Assembly (NCBI GenBank): GCA_037447655.1 | Contig: JBBHKE010001964.1 | Location: 97,785 to 161,784, forward strand | Source: Zygnema cylindricum | Taxonomy: Eukaryota; Streptophyta; Zygnematophyceae; Zygnematales; Zygnemataceae | Reading direction: 5' to 3' | Length of the DNA stretch: 64,000 bases | Shown here: in pieces, positions 45,104 to 58,234 of the stretch | Position numbering within the stretch: the first letter of the stretch is position 1 | How the letters are laid out: every line of letters begins with the position of its first letter | Made by a program: the position numbers and the translations under genes | Notes under the pieces: model-generated | Databases searched by the model: none | Told to the model about the DNA's origin: nothing | What the model saw: only the letters and a program-made list of their open reading frames with translations

Positions 45104-45652
45104 CACCGTCAATCGCTATTAGAGTAAAGGAATAAATAGCGTAAAAAAAAAATAGTGTTATTAATGCTAATTGGGATTTTTTTTTTTGAAAAAAATATAT
45201 ATATACTAATTAATCCCTAACTGTAATTTGGGTTGTCCTGAATAATAGATACCTGCCCTTTCGATGTCTACAGTAATATGTGTACTCGTACAAAATCTGA
45301 CAATTCGTACGCCGTCCCGCTGTTCACACGGTCGACGGACAAACATATAAGAATGTGATTTTTGTCGACGAGTTTGCGTCTCTTTCTTCCAGTGCACATT
45401 CACATGTGTGCGCAATAATGTTAAGTGTCTTTTTATGCCTTTGTAATTCAAAAAGTACCATTTCATACGGAGATACCTTGTCCGTACTCCACACTATTTC
45501 CATCGCAGTGTACTTCCATTGCTAACGCTAATTGAAAAAAAAACCTAATTAGAATAATGGAAAAAATATAATTATGGATTGTATTTCAGGTTTTTTTTTT
45601 TGAAAAAAGGGCACCGAATTAGCGTTATTTACTCTAATAGCGATTGGCGGTG
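45104..45652. mobile_element. CACCG MITE, long subfamily, inverted copy of 23290-23846
   Basis: Ends CACCGTCAATCGCTATTAGAG and CTCTAATAGCGATTGGCGGTG, TA at both sides. The interior is the reverse complement of 23290-23846 at high identity. Confidence 0.87.
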
Positions 45653-45654
45653 TA

Positions 45655-48027
45655 CCGTAATGCACTACAAGAAATTGCTGTACGGACACTGATTTAAAAA
45701 GTCGTACGAAACTGTACGCTTTCCAGGCACACCCTTGGTCATAAGGGATGTCCCTTCGTCAAAAAATGTATGTCCGTACCGCCGCCCGACAACACCATTT
45801 GCTGAGAACGCAAAGGGCGATGCCGCCAACGTCGGGAAGTACAGATGATGACGTGGCATCGCGTCGGTGTTTTTTTTCCAGCGCAGACGACCCGAACCGA
45901 CTACGGGGGTGTCGCCGCGACTCGCTCCCTGTACGGCACTCAGGCGACCAGACGCAAGGTCAAAGACGAAAGTGCGGGAGCCAATGAATAAAAAGTGTGT
46001 TTTCAGATATTGTACAGCATCATTAGGAAACGATAAAATTGAATGCCACGTACCGTGGCTTACCGTATCAAACGTATCTGTACTTCCCACTGAGCGGCAC
46101 GTTGTCAGAGGGAGTATCGGCTGCCGCTGGTACAAATGCAGAAAGATTGACGGGGCTGCGTGGACACTCCTCGTGACGGCAGAAAGTACAGAATCTTGGA
46201 AGGATACAATTTCGTTCCGGCATTTTTCTTAGGGGTGTCAAGAGCATTTTTGGGGTGTCTACATAGCAGCTCTCAAACCAGAACGTTACCTTTGTATTTT
46301 TCCGTACATAAACGGCATAATTATTTCGTTGTACATTCGACCGCCGACACTCTGCATTTCTAGTTATGCCGTAAACTGCCGTCACGTGGACGATTCGGCA
46401 AGCTACAGCGGGAGACACATACGTTTGTCGTTTTTTATAATATAAATATCGCACTAATAGATTAATCGTACGTAACGAATATATTGAGGACTGTCCACTC
46501 CAGCTAAGTAATGGCATTGATTCACGGATGGTACGGTGATCACTCGAAACAGTGCATAATTTTGGGCGTTTTGAAATTCATTTATTCGTACTATAACGTA
46601 CATTATGACAGCGTACGGTATGGCAAAAAAACTAATCCCAATGATATTGTGATGGCTTTAGTCGCGATACTGCCGCTAGAGTTAATTATTATAGGAATTA
46701 ACTACTAATTATATTTTTGAAGTATTATACTGGGGTTCCGCAAGTACAGTCATATACAGTTATTGTCGCTGACCGTACGTAAACGGCCTCCCAAATCCGT
46801 ACACTGCTGGAGTCACTCTGGTTATTTTCTCTCGTATTAATTACGATACGAGTGTCGCGCATCAAAGAAATATCACCCGATTTTACGCGAAGCGATATAG
46901 ACGATCCGCACGATATTTCCAGTTTAAGGGTTTCGTTATTTCAAACATTATAAACGCTTAAAAAGTGCATTAATGCTGTTATAATTTTTTTTTCCGTATG
47001 TCCTGCATGCAATCCTCCTTTCTAATTACTGAATTTTGAATTTGACGTATTTTCCGGGGTCTTCCAAGGTTTTTATGCCAGGGGTTTCAAAAGTTTTAAA
47101 ATTTCTTCAGGGTTTTTAAGGACTTTTTAGCCTTTTGTTGGTAATTTTAGTTTTAAGACTCAAATATTTGACGTTTTTTTCCTTTTTTTGCATACGAAAA
47201 TGTTTTATAGTGCAGCAACAATTAAAATCATACGGAATTTCGTGCGGTCTTATGCCTTAACAGAAACTAGGGTTTTACCATTGAAATCGAGCAGCCATAT
47301 CGACAAAGATCGAGCGCTCCCTCGATTCTGAAAATTGAGATTCGTCCATTCCGTTTCGATACGCACCAAAACTTATAATTATTCGAAAATCTTTTACGAA
47401 ACTCCGACAATATCTTTGTGTACTTTTCCGAAGGAGGCCGTACTACTTATTAGGGCCAAATCATTGGAGTTGGGACAGGTCCTTAATGACTATTAAATTT
47501 TCGGCAGACCGCTACAGCTGTAAAATTGCAAATAGGAGTTTCGTACGGAAAATACGTCTTTTGATGATTCGAACTTAATGTATATTAAATGCGCATTAAA
47601 ATGAAAGGCGGCAGAGCCGAAAGTATTTTGTCGTTTTGTCGACAAAACCTAAATAGTATGATTTAGAACAATATCGAATCCTATTGGGTAAATTGCAAGA
47701 ATTACATAAAAAAATTGCCTTTTTATGGAAAATAGCTACTAATGTTGCCCACTCCCGGTTGAAAAAATAGACGTGCATATTATAACCACGAAAAAAAAAA
47801 GTTCGATGTTTGTGACCGCATAACAATCTGAATAACTAATTTAACTCATATATAAACAAATTATATCCCAAATAGTGTTGTCAATGTCCTAAATTTTTAA
47901 CCACTTGTGTCTTAAGCAACCAAATGAAACTAAAATTGTTAAAATTCTGATACATAGCCATTGAAACTATTCTTTCTTCCATGTTTACTTTAAAATTTCA
48001 TCGTCACGATTTCATCAATGCGCCAAA

Positions 48028-48076
<49 letters not shown>

Positions 48077-48154
48077 GCGTTTTCCACTATATTTTATGTA
48101 CACACGAACCACATTACTAACTGACCTAAAATAACCGTATGAACAGAAAAACCA
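45655..48154. other. Intergenic, microsatellite only
   Basis: A (CT)n microsatellite is at 48031-48074. No gene, RNA or element end recognised in the remaining 2.4 kb. Confidence 0.45.
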
Positions 48155-48640
48155 CCATAGTTGTCCAATTCGTACGGATTTCGACTTTTTTCCGAAAACT
48201 ACGTATTATTCGCATGTTTCGTATATTTCGCAAAATTTCGTACTTTTTACTGTAGGGAATGTACGAATATATACGAAAAGCGTGACCCTAGAAAATCCTT
48301 CAAAAATATAAAAAAGGTACGACAGACATACGTACGATATCAGTACGAAAAATCTAAGACAGCTGTCCTGAATTATACGAGGACGTACAAGAATTTACCC
48401 TAAAACCCTTAAAATCCCGCATAAACAACCCTAAAATGTACGGAAATGGTCGGATATGCCAGTAAATGTACGAAAAGTGTAACGCAGTTGGTCCTTAATA
48501 AAACGGGAATGTGGGGCAGCCTACAGTACAAATCAAAAATAAATAACCGTAAAAGGTACGAGAAAATATGGACACTGTGCGTAAATGTACAAAAAATCCA
48601 AAACAGTTGTAATTAAAAATACGGAATGTACAAGAATATA
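48155..48640. repeat. GTAC-dense dispersed repeat, copy 2
   Basis: Collinear relative of 14097-14497, with TGTACGAAAAGTGTAACGCAG matching GTACGAAAAGTGTAGCGCAG there. Confidence 0.55.
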
Positions 48641-48643
48641 CTA

Positions 48644-49143
48644 CACCGCGAATCGTAATTAGAGTAGTGAAAAAATTAGAGTTCAAAAACTAAAAATAAT
48701 AAGTAGAGTAATTAACGCTAGTTTATGTGATAGAGCTGTTTCAACTATGAAGTTTACTCTAATTTATTTAAGTACTCTAATTTGGCACGCTAATATCCTC
48801 TACTGTAAATAAGGTATTCGTACAGAATTTGGCAAAACGTGCAGTTTATCGTCACTATGACGTTTGCACTACGCGGTTTGTTAAAACGCAGTTACATGAT
48901 AACGGCCTGTATTAAATCATTATTAGTACTTTTTACTTAATAAAGTACAATTTTACACGGTCGGAGGTCGTCCGTACTCCACACAATTTAAAACGAACCT
49001 ATATTATAATAAAAAACGCTAATTAAACTTTACCTTAAACATAATAATGAAAAAATTAGAATCATTTACTCTATTTCATTTGAGCGAGTTGAAATTTCGA
49101 GCGACCGAATTAGAGTAATTTACTCTAATTACGATTCGCGGTG
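48644..49143. mobile_element. CACCG MITE, 0.5-kb subfamily, complete (500 bp)
   Basis: Inverted ends CACCGCGAATCGTAATTAGAG and CTCTAATTACGATTCGCGGTG, TA on both sides. It abuts the palindromic MITE that starts at 49145. Confidence 0.87.
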
Positions 49144-49144
49144 T

Positions 49145-49953
49145 AGTGTTGGGTATCGGGTAAATTCATATCGCGATAATTTCAATATTCGACATATCAA
49201 ATATCGATCGAGCAGAACCCTCGATATATCGTACCGGGACCAACATAAATTATCGCGATAAATATCGCGATATATAGTATATTTTTAAATTTAATATTTT
49301 ATATTTCTATATAAAGACAAATTGTCTGATACGCCACGTACGACGTAATTTTCGTTCTGTGACTTAGACGCCGCAAAATGTAACCGACAAAAATGTATTA
49401 ATTTTGTAATTCATATAATTGCTTATTTGGGGTATGGTTACAGCATGAGGTCTCTGTAATAGTACGGACAACAAAAACTATGTATTATAGAGGCCTCGGT
49501 TACATCGCGTATCGTCTGTAAACAAGTTTTTACATACGTGTTCTGATTTGAGTGGTTCCTTGTAAGTTGACGATCAAATCTTTAAAATCGTCAAAGATTT
49601 TAAAACCGACCATTTTTGTATGGAAATCCGTCCTTGCGTATTACGTACGTGTACTTCGCAAGTGTACCGCGTCAATGTACCTCAAAGATCTCCTTCACCC
49701 TGCTGACTTTCAGGAAAAAACCATATTTATTTTCGGCAAAGATTTTACAGTCACCCTTGTCCGAAGGCACGTGAATTTGAAGACCTGTGATTTTTTATTT
49801 TTTTTTAATGCCTCGATATATTGGCGATACAATATATTGGCGATATATCGCGATATTTTGATTTTCGATATATTGAAGCGATATATTGATTATCGGGTAC
49901 CTGAAATCTGATATATATCGAATATCGGCAAAAGGTCCTCGATACCCAACACT
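49145..49953. mobile_element. MULE-like palindromic MITE, long copy (809 bp)
   Basis: Ends AGTGTTGGGTATCG and CGATACCCAACACT are inverted. The subterminal regions are dense in CGATATATCG words that can pair across the element. About 450 bp in the centre are not found in the shorter copies. No target duplication is visible, perhaps because the left flank is another element. Confidence 0.7.
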
Positions 49954-50153
49954 TTAATATACCCTAAAATATCCTAAAGCCCTTAAATAACCCTAAAACG
50001 AACTGTCATATACGGACGATGTATGTTAGTGTACAGTAACTGTACGAATGCGAAGAAAGGTACGAACTTTCATATATTTCAAAATCGATTGATGCGCACT
50101 GTAAGCAGTAATCGTTACTGTAGTTTATTCCGTGCGTTATATGCGCATAGGAC

Positions 50154-50459
50154 CATAGTTCAAAAGTAGGCGTTTTTATGGTAGGCCTTTGGTCGGCGCC
50201 TTTATCGTAAGTCGTGTTATGGAATTTTCATGTGATCTTCTTAGATCCCTACTTTGATCAGCGGCCGTCCGATCGTCTGAATCTGACGGTGTAAATAAAA
50301 AAATTTGGTCCGAATGTTTGAATTGGTCCAATTTTTGGTCCGAATGTTTTAATTGGTCCGAATAGGTCCGAATACAATACGGGTCTTAAGGTCATATTGT
50401 ATGTTTTGCATACAATAGGTATATTGTATTGGCCTACTTTCACCTACTTTTGAACTATG
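50154..50459. mobile_element. hAT-like MITE, short subfamily (306 bp)
   Basis: CATAGTTCAAAAGTAGG and its inverse at the right end, with the perfect 8-bp duplication CATAGGAC (50146-50153, 50460-50467). Orientation is opposite to the copies at 42-43 kb. Confidence 0.88.
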
Positions 50460-50467
50460 CATAGGAC

Positions 50468-52611
50468 ATCTATGCAAACCACATTTGCAATTCTCGAAAA
50501 AAACCTAAAAAAACAAAACACGTAAAAGAAAAGCCAATACGAATATACGATACTACAGCTGAACAAAAATTTCGTAGATCATATCCAAAAGTACAATACG
50601 AAAAGTTACTAAAAGTAAATCTTAATGTACGGACAACAGAAAGTACCATTCTGCCATGCAGTCCGTGACACTTTGTCACTCTTCCCCTTATCCAATACGT
50701 CCAAAAAAACGAGACTCGGCGGCGACTTTTGGCCCGGCTCGTTGTGTCACCACGTAGCTTCTGCTGTACGGCTTGTCTTTGTCTAACCGGCCGTTTAACG
50801 GATATACCTTCCCCGGACGCGCGTGACCCGCGGATGCGCCAAGGCCCTCCTACTTGCGAACCACTTCGCATCGAAGCGCCCGTAAAAGTACGGCGCTTTT
50901 GTCGTTTTGAAAGCCCTCCCAGGACTTCCTATTGGACTGTCGCCGCCCTTCACCCGAAATGCCGCGCGACCTCCGAAGCCCTCCCTCGGGCCAAACATAA
51001 AGGCCCAACTTCTACGACTGTGGGACTCACACTCTCTCCTCTCTCTCTCTCTCTCCTCTCTCTTTTCTATTTTTCTCTCTCTCCTCTCTCTCTCCCTCTC
51101 TCCCTCTCCCCGAATATGTCGGTCCTGATCTGAGCATCGATCGAGATCTGATCATTTTGAGCCGACTTTGATTTCGATTTGATCTGACTGATCTCGACTG
51201 GCGATTTGCCTCAGGACCTCCGAGTCGGCACCGTACAGTCTGTCCGAAGTCCGTGCACCTGGTGCATGGAGGCAGCCCGGCGGACGCAGGCCTCGATGGA
51301 CGGGTCAGGACGATTTTTGACTCTCTCTCTCTCTCTCCCTCTCTCTTTCTCTCTCTCTCTCTCTCTTTTTCAGTCTCTCACTCTCTCCATCTCTCCCTCT
51401 CTATATCTCACTCTCTCTCTCTCTCCCTCTCCCTGTCTGTATTTTTGTTGACCTCCTTTTGGTCTGATTTTTTGTTGTTTATGTTAATTTTGGAACTATA
51501 TTTGTGATGGTTTTTGGGGTCGAGGGAGGTTTTCGGAAGTTTTAATCTTTGTTGAGAGGCTGCGTTGTGAATATTTCGTTTTTTTCTGACGGCCTTTTTT
51601 ATATTTTTTTTATAAAGGGTTTAATGGTCCTGGAGAGATTTTTGTCTTAAGGAGTCTTTTTTCTTTTCTTTCTTATTTATTCTTTTGCTCAAGTTTTTTT
51701 GTCGTTTAGTAACTTCCCGATGTTGGTGATATTGGCTGTCTTTTTGTAATTCGAGAATAGAGAATTGTTTCACATATTAGTTAATTTTAGTTTAAATAAT
51801 TCATCTTCTCCATGTAATGTTTGTTTACAATATAACTAATCTGTATCCGAACTCCTTTGCATGTGATTTTATTTTCTGTTTTCAGTTTTCACTTTTATTT
51901 ACTCGAGGCAGTCATCGTTAAAAGAGTACATTAGTAGCTCTAGTAGCTTTTTTAATTAGTGTGTGAATAAATCAAGTAAATAAGTAAATCAGTATGTTAG
52001 CATGCAAGTAAACTCGTACACTAGTCTACGAGTACATAAGTAAATCAGTAAATTTGTATATTAGTAGAGAAGTGAATCGGTAAATTAGTAAATTTGTATA
52101 TTATTATAGAAGTAAAATTAGTAAATCAGTAGATCAGTCAAAGAGTAAGTTAGGTTATCTTTTGCTGTAATGTTAATAATACGAACGACTGGCTCATTTG
52201 TGGGTTCTTATCATTATTCTTTTGACCTTCAATACTAATTGTTACTTCAAATTAGTAACAATATATAGTGTGTTAAATCAGTGAATTAGTAAATCGGTAC
52301 TTTTTGAAGTTTTCTTTCAAAGATTAATGACGATACCTGAGAGGTGTTCTTCAAGCCGTTTAATATTTTTAGTTCATTTACATAATGCTTGTAAAAGAAA
52401 AAGACAGATCTGATCCACATTTACCTGATAGGTCAACCATTCTCAACATTGCAACATTACGTTGCTTTCTCTCTCCATTACCTTTCTTTATTATTTTCTC
52501 GACCTAAAACAAGGATCTGTTATTGCTTTTCTTTTTTCACTTGCTTAAAATTGCTTTTTTAACATACTGTCGAAGTTTTCTTATTTATCTTTTTCCTTCT
52601 TTTGTGAACAG
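50468..52611. other. Upstream region of the bHLH gene, pyrimidine-rich, first exon not found
   Basis: CT-rich tracts at about 51030-51111 and 51320-51431 may be 5' UTR or promoter. A loose tandem series of GTAAATYAGTA-like words runs at 51960-52150. A T-rich acceptor ends in GAACAG at 52611. An upstream exon must exist if the acceptor is used, but I cannot identify its donor. Confidence 0.4.
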
Positions 52612-54294
52612 CAACTCATCGACGGAGAACTATCTTCCGCATTCTCATTCTTTGCAATATCCGATTTCCCCTCCTCAAACGGAAGCGAATGAAAGCAGGG
52701 AAACCATAAATAGTATAAATACGACAAACAACAATATGAACGCAATAAACGACCTGAATCCGATAAACATCGACTGTTTTTCTCCTTTAAACCTTGATGC
52801 GGTTTTGGACGGACCAACGGCGTTGGTTGATGCAAATATAGCAACAACGACTTCAATAATAATGGAACACGGTGGAGAAATTGGAGAAAATCTTCCCAGC
52901 AACGACCTTTTAGACTTTCTTTTGGATGTCGATGGAGACCAAAATCCAATTTTGAACAACATCAACGTTAATTCCTTCGACAAGCAAATAGAAGCGGCGG
53001 CCATTTACGACATTCAAAAGGAGAAACTAATGACACAAAACGATAAAAAATCTTGGGAACCGAACGATTTCCTGCTTGCTATGGGAGAAAATGCGGAATT
53101 CCATGGAAACTTCCAAACTTTGGAGATGGAAACTTCTACCGAGAGTTTGACCTCTGCAAAAGAATTCAACGCAACTGCAACTACAAAGATTCCGTGCGGG
53201 AACAGTACCAAGATTCTGCACAAGACGACAAAAGAAGAAGATTTTACTACGGTTCAGAAAAATCAGATCCCCGTCCAGTTTTACTCTCCATTGACAGCCA
53301 ATCTTAAGTCAAACCCTAGCACCATCCACAACCTTAACCCTAACCCTAACTCCAATATAACAATTTCTAACCTCGATCTCGAGAGTTATGATAACCTGAA
53401 TCTTAACCCTAAAAGGATGAGGACTACGGTCGCAGAGAATACCGTACTCACAGAAACGAAAACGACAAAAAACATTGATCCGTTCGAGTTAAAAGAAAAT
53501 ACGGAACTGAATAGCATGAAACGCAAAATTTCAGAGCCGACAAGAAGAGTGCTATCCTGGTGTCCACCTGTGGAAAAAGACAAGGGAAAAGAGAAAGGTG
53601 CGGAAGAAAATGGCAACTTATCAGATTTTGACGAGAAAGACTGGCGAATGGAAGACATGGATTTTGAGGACAAGAAGTTAACGACGTCCAGATCTTGCAC
53701 GAAGCTGGAAGATTTTGATACGTGTCAAGACAAGGCGGTGCCACGTGGCAGCGAGAAGAAGCCGCGGCAGAAGAGAGGGACGGCTACGGATCATGCGAGT
53801 GTGGCGGCGAGAAACAGGAGAGGGAGAATTAGCAAGAGGATTCGTACTTTACAGGTACTTTATGTACCTTTGTACTTTTTGTACTTTCTGACTTCTGCCG
53901 CTTCTGTTCCTTTTACACTCGTACCATTGTACTTTTGTGTATTTGTACGGCAGTCTGTGTAGAGTTGTAGACTGTCAATAGTGAAGCTTTTCTGAGTTAC
54001 AAGAGTGAAGTGCTAGGGTTTTCCAGCTTAGCGTTTCAACTTTTTTGTATGTAGGTTGCGGGAATAACCGATTTTACTGTAACTGTAATTGTGGCTTTGT
54101 AAATCGTGCAGTTTCATATTTTGTACGGAAGTGAATATGACCACTTGTTGAATGATTTTCATTTTCGTTTTTTATGTTTCGCTTTGCAGACGCTTATTCC
54201 CAACACGAGCAGTCTAGATACGGCGGGAATGTTGGAGGCGGCGATCAAATATGTCTACCATTTGAAGCGCAAAGTGGACGAGCTTAGTAATTAA
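52612..54294 (+). CDS. bHLH transcription factor, group VIII-like (exons 52612-53854 and 54190-54294; 5' end unresolved)
   Basis: Two exons are visible. The first begins after a T-rich acceptor (GAACAG, 52611), and the donor CAG|GTACTT is at 53854/53855. The 335-bp intron ends TTTGCAG at 54189, and the last exon ends with TAA at 54292-54294. The intron is phase 0 and cuts the bHLH domain at the end of helix 1. The roughly 380-residue N-terminal part is acidic and rich in Asn, Ser and Thr, plausibly disordered and activating. The basic region reads RNRRGRISKRIR, and helix 2 has DTAGMLEAAIKYVYHL. The Glu that contacts CA of the E-box is Ala, as in the HECATE and RSL groups, and the following RRERI motif has Gly for Glu. 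The start could be upstream or the in-frame ATG at 52736. No paralogue is nearby. Confidence 0.85.
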
Positions 54295-55771
54295 AGATTG
54301 TGATTTTCGTACGATTTTCAAAGCATTCGACATGAAAAAACTTTAAAACACACACAATGAATGATAGCTTGTAACGTTGTAAAGTAGTTACAAGTTTGAA
54401 CATTGTGAATTTTTTTTGAGCTTCCAAACTCATTTTAGCGTATAGAAAAAAAAATGGTGACTTAGGCAAATTTCTCTCACATTGTACATTGCATATGTGA
54501 GTAAATGAACACCTTTTAAGGTGTTCTAGAACATGTCGATGAACATGTTTTTTTCATTTAAGCAAAAACAAGAAATTGTGAGAAGAAGTTAAGAAGGTTG
54601 ATGGGGTGTTGTTAGTTATGGATTCCAATACGCGATCGATGTTTAGATAACTTTTCCCTTGTTTAGTCACATGCATGATGCATCTTCGATGTTGAGCAAA
54701 ATAACCAAAAACCAAAAAAAACAAAAAAAAACCATTCTATAAATATAAAGGTAGAAAAGTGCATTTTTTTTTTTATGCTACATGCGTGCATTTTTGTTGC
54801 ACATTGTATAAAATAAGGACAATATATATCGAGTTGACCACATGTATCCTTTTGTATGACAAATAAACTTTAATTCCATATTTATGTCTATGCCTTTGTT
54901 TACTTTTATATTATGCTAATTTTTCTCTCATTTTGCTCTTATTTTTGTTCTTCTACTCTAGGTCTTTTTGAAATAATTTACAGTTGGCAATTCAAGTTGA
55001 ACTTGTTGACATTTGTGACTGGACATGCATTTTAATCCGTTCTCAAAAGTATATTATCAGCTTTAATTTTGATGCTTTGCAACTGTTGTAAGGAAAGTTA
55101 ATGGATTCACTAAAAGAGGTGAAACAAAAACGATGAACATCATTGAGACTTTTTAATCAGAAGTGAGAAGCTAGAAAACAAATAACTTGTTCGGTTTTTG
55201 TAAACTTAAATTTTAAAACTCACCTTCGATAGTGTGACTTGTAAACCATAACTTTTATAAACAAGACATATATAGTGGCAACTATTATAGGTACAATGTC
55301 TTGTCCTTCTTCTTTTGGATTTTTCAAGCTAAATTGAAATGCTTTTGGAGTAAATACGAAGGCAAGCTTATGGTTTGTAATAGTCCACTGGAATTTTGCC
55401 CAAACTAATTTTGGTGTAAGTATGTATTCGACTCTCGGAAAAGTATAATCGCACGTATCGTATCTAAATTATATTTTGTGTGATATACATATAAATCTGG
55501 ATTATGGACTTTACAACATCTTATATCCTGATATGGATTGCGTGGAAATGTCTCTAACATACATTATTTATGGTTTGGATTACTCTGAAAATCGTCTCAT
55601 TTGTTAGGATATTGGGCGAATCGGCGTCTGCCAAAATCGCGCTGCTTAATGTTTTGGTTCGGTTCGATGCTACTTAGTTAGTACTTTACTTTGTGTACAG
55701 TTCGGTACAGTACTTTCGGTACTTATAGTTTCATGTGAATCGGACGTCTATCGATTTGGTTCAATGTTGGC
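54295..55771. other. bHLH 3' flank and intergenic DNA
   Basis: AT-rich with an AATAAA-like signal (ACAAATAAACTTTAAT near 54860) that could serve polyadenylation. Nothing else recognised. Confidence 0.4.
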
Positions 55772-55811
55772 GAAGAGCGACGCGATTCGCGTCATCATAA
55801 ATATTTAATGT

Positions 55812-56220
55812 TAGTGTTGGGTATCGAGGACCCTTCGCCGATATTCGATATATATCGAATTTCAGGTACCCGATAATCGATATATCGCTTCGATATATCG
55901 AAAACCAAATTATCGCGATATATCGGCGATATATCGTATCGCCGATATATCGTATCGCCGATATATCGGCGATATATCGTATCACCGATATATCGAGCCA
56001 TAAAAAAAAAAAAAAATCATTTTTTCATCCCCCATGGCTCAGGTAAAATATCCGTACAATTTTCCGTACTATGACTGTACGGACACCCATTTTTTTGCGA
56101 CATATATTACGATAATTTATGCTGGTCCCGGTACGATATATCGAGGAATCTGCTCGATCGATATTCGATATATCGAATATCGCAGTTATCGCGATATGAA
56201 TTTACCCGATACCCAACACT
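55812..56220. mobile_element. MULE-like palindromic MITE, 409 bp
   Basis: Ends TAGTGTTGGGTATCG and CGATACCCAACACT. The 9-bp duplication ATTTAATGT (55803-55811, 56221-56229) is typical of Mutator-like elements. CGATATATCG words make it an imperfect palindrome. Confidence 0.82.
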
Positions 56221-56302
56221 ATTTAATGTATACGTCGAAGCAGTAGGACTTTTGTACGGCCGATCCTGCAACGATCCAGCCACATTCTGTTTCGGTTTAC
56301 AG

Positions 56303-57187
56303 CAGAGGTCGCAAAAGTCCAAATTTAACATAACCGAAACCGACCGTTTTTTTTTTCAAAATCTGAGTAACCAACGCCCGACCGTGTTATGACACGCTCC
56401 AAAATTGTTAACCGTTAACCAACCGGCGTTTACGAAAATAAAAGTTAACCGAAACTCGATTTCTCGCGACTAACCGTGCCCGCCCATAACCGAAAAAGTA
56501 CAAAACTATATAATGTACGACGTATGAATAAGCCAATAATAACGATTTGTCGCGTTCCCTTAGATTTGCGAAATGAATAGTGTTTACTAACGTGTCCGAT
56601 TTGCGACGTTTTGTTGCTTTCCCTAAGATTTGCGAAATGAATAGTGTACTACACCGTGAATCGTTATTAGCCTTATGTACTCTATATCGGCACCCCAAAA
56701 CTTTGACATTGATACCTTAAATAGAATAAATTACACTATTTAAGTACATGGACCATAATCTGCCACGTCTCTTGGCACTAAACTTGAATGAATGACGCTA
56801 TTTTTTTCTTTACTCTAATAATTTCTATAGTCTAATAACAATTCACGGTGTACCGTGTCAGATTTGCGACGCTTTGTCGCGTTCCCTAAGATTGTGAAAT
56901 GAATGGCGTTACTACCGTGTCAGATTTGCGACGCTAATCATGATGTCACGTACTTCCACGACACCAAAGAGTACAAAGTACAATAATGTTGGATTGTATG
57001 GTACAAAATTTTCATTTTTTTTGGTTTTTTGGTTGACCGACCGTAACCGACCGTTTTTTTTTTCTGGTAAATCAACCGACCGCAACCGCCCGGCCCTCAA
57101 AATTCGGCAACCGAATCCGTTCCGGATCCGGCGTGAGTGGTCGGTTAACGGTCAGTCACGGTTTCGGTTGGCCGTTTGCGACCTCTG
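56303..57187. mobile_element. hAT-like element (CAGAGGTCGC ends), copy 1
   Basis: CAGAGGTCGCAAA at the left is inverted as TTTGCGACCTCTG at the right. The interior is rich in AACCGACCG. The left flank is GTTTACAG; the right one has decayed. It contains the nested MITE 56652-56850. No transposase seen. Confidence 0.75.
56652..56850. mobile_element. CACCG MITE nested in the hAT-like element
   Basis: 199 bp, ends CACCGTGAATCGTTATTAG and inverse, TA on both sides. The duplicate segment near 58505-58535 lacks it and represents an approximate empty site. Confidence 0.87.
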
Positions 57188-57658
57188 GTTGTCGGTTACC
57201 GAACAATGAGGGTTCGCGGTATATCGCTCTGAAACCAACAAATTCCTTCTAAGCAATTAGTAGAAAAATGTATGGTACGCTATATAATAGTACTTTATAA
57301 TACATTATATTATATCACTTACTGTATATAGCGTAGCATGCCACGTGTAATAGGATCTCCTACCTATCAGAAAATCCCATTACTACATCAAATTTCAACC
57401 ACACATTCCACACATTGGAAAATTACACATTCACATTGGAAAGCACTCACATAAAGGAATAAACTTTAAATTAGAAGAAGCTTCTGTCCACATAACATTA
57501 GCTTGGTCTCTTGCCCTCGTGGCTCGACCCTTCTTATTAGAGTATTTCCACTGCTCTCCACTCTTAAACAATTATATCTCTTAACTACTTAAACACTACT
57601 TAGTTTTTAAGAGATTTCAATGCGAAAATGCCATCGCTCCAATTTGGTTTTAATCGCT
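57188..57658. other. Spacer between the duplicate segments, nothing recognised
   Basis: No gene or repeat end recognised. Confidence 0.4.
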
Positions 57659-57701
57659 CAGCGAAGAGCGACGCGATTCGCGTCATCATAAATATTTAAT
57701 G

Positions 57702-58152
57702 TTAGTGTTGGGTATCGAGGACCCTTCGCCGATATTCGATATATATCGAATTTCAGGTACCCGATAATCGATATATCGCTTCGATATATCGAAAACCAAA
57801 TTATCGCGATATATCGGCGATATATCGTATCGCCGATATATCGTATCGCCGATATATCGGCGATATATCGTATCACCGATATATCGAGCCATAAAAAAAA
57901 AAAAAAATCATTTTTTTTTTCAAACCCCCCCCCCCCCCCCCTCCCCCCATGGCTCAGTGGGGGGGGGGGGGGGGGGTAAATATCCGTACAATTTTCCGTA
58001 CTATGACTGTACGGACACCCATTTTTTTGCGACATATATTACGATAATTTATGCTGGTCCCGGTACGATATATCGAGGAATCTGCTCGATCGATATTCGA
58101 TATATCGAATATCGCAGTTATCGCGATATGAATTTACCCGATACCCAACACT
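57702..58152. mobile_element. MULE-like palindromic MITE, copy with expanded C/G tract
   Basis: Same ends and flanking 9-mer as 55812-56220. The apex, CCCCCATGGCTCAGG in copy 1, is expanded here to a C-rich run (57925-57948) facing a G run (57959-57976). Confidence 0.8.
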
Positions 58153-58234
58153 ATTTAATGTATACGTCGAAGCAGTAGGACTTTTGTACGGCCGATCCTG
58201 CAACGATCCAGCCACATTCTGTTTCGGTTTACAG

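Larger units (their letters stand above)
55772..57187. repeat. Segmental duplication, copy 1
   Basis: From GCGAAGAGCGACGCGATTCG onward the sequence matches 57659-58866, including a palindromic MITE, unique flank and a CAGAGGTCGC element. Copy 1 additionally contains the MITE 56652-56850. Confidence 0.85.

Noticed and set aside
51030-51507. Ser/Leu-rich frames in the CT tracts
   Set aside because: Low-complexity translation of a (CT)n tract; more likely UTR or promoter sequence of the bHLH gene.
52523-52611. Hydrophobic N-terminus as a signal peptide of the bHLH protein
   Set aside because: The stretch is T-rich and ends in a good splice acceptor, so it is best read as intron. A secreted bHLH factor makes no sense.
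53330-53353. Telomere-like CCCTAA repeats
   Set aside because: They lie in the bHLH coding frame, where they encode an NPNPN-type stretch. Only two to three units are present, and other Asn-rich codons surround them.
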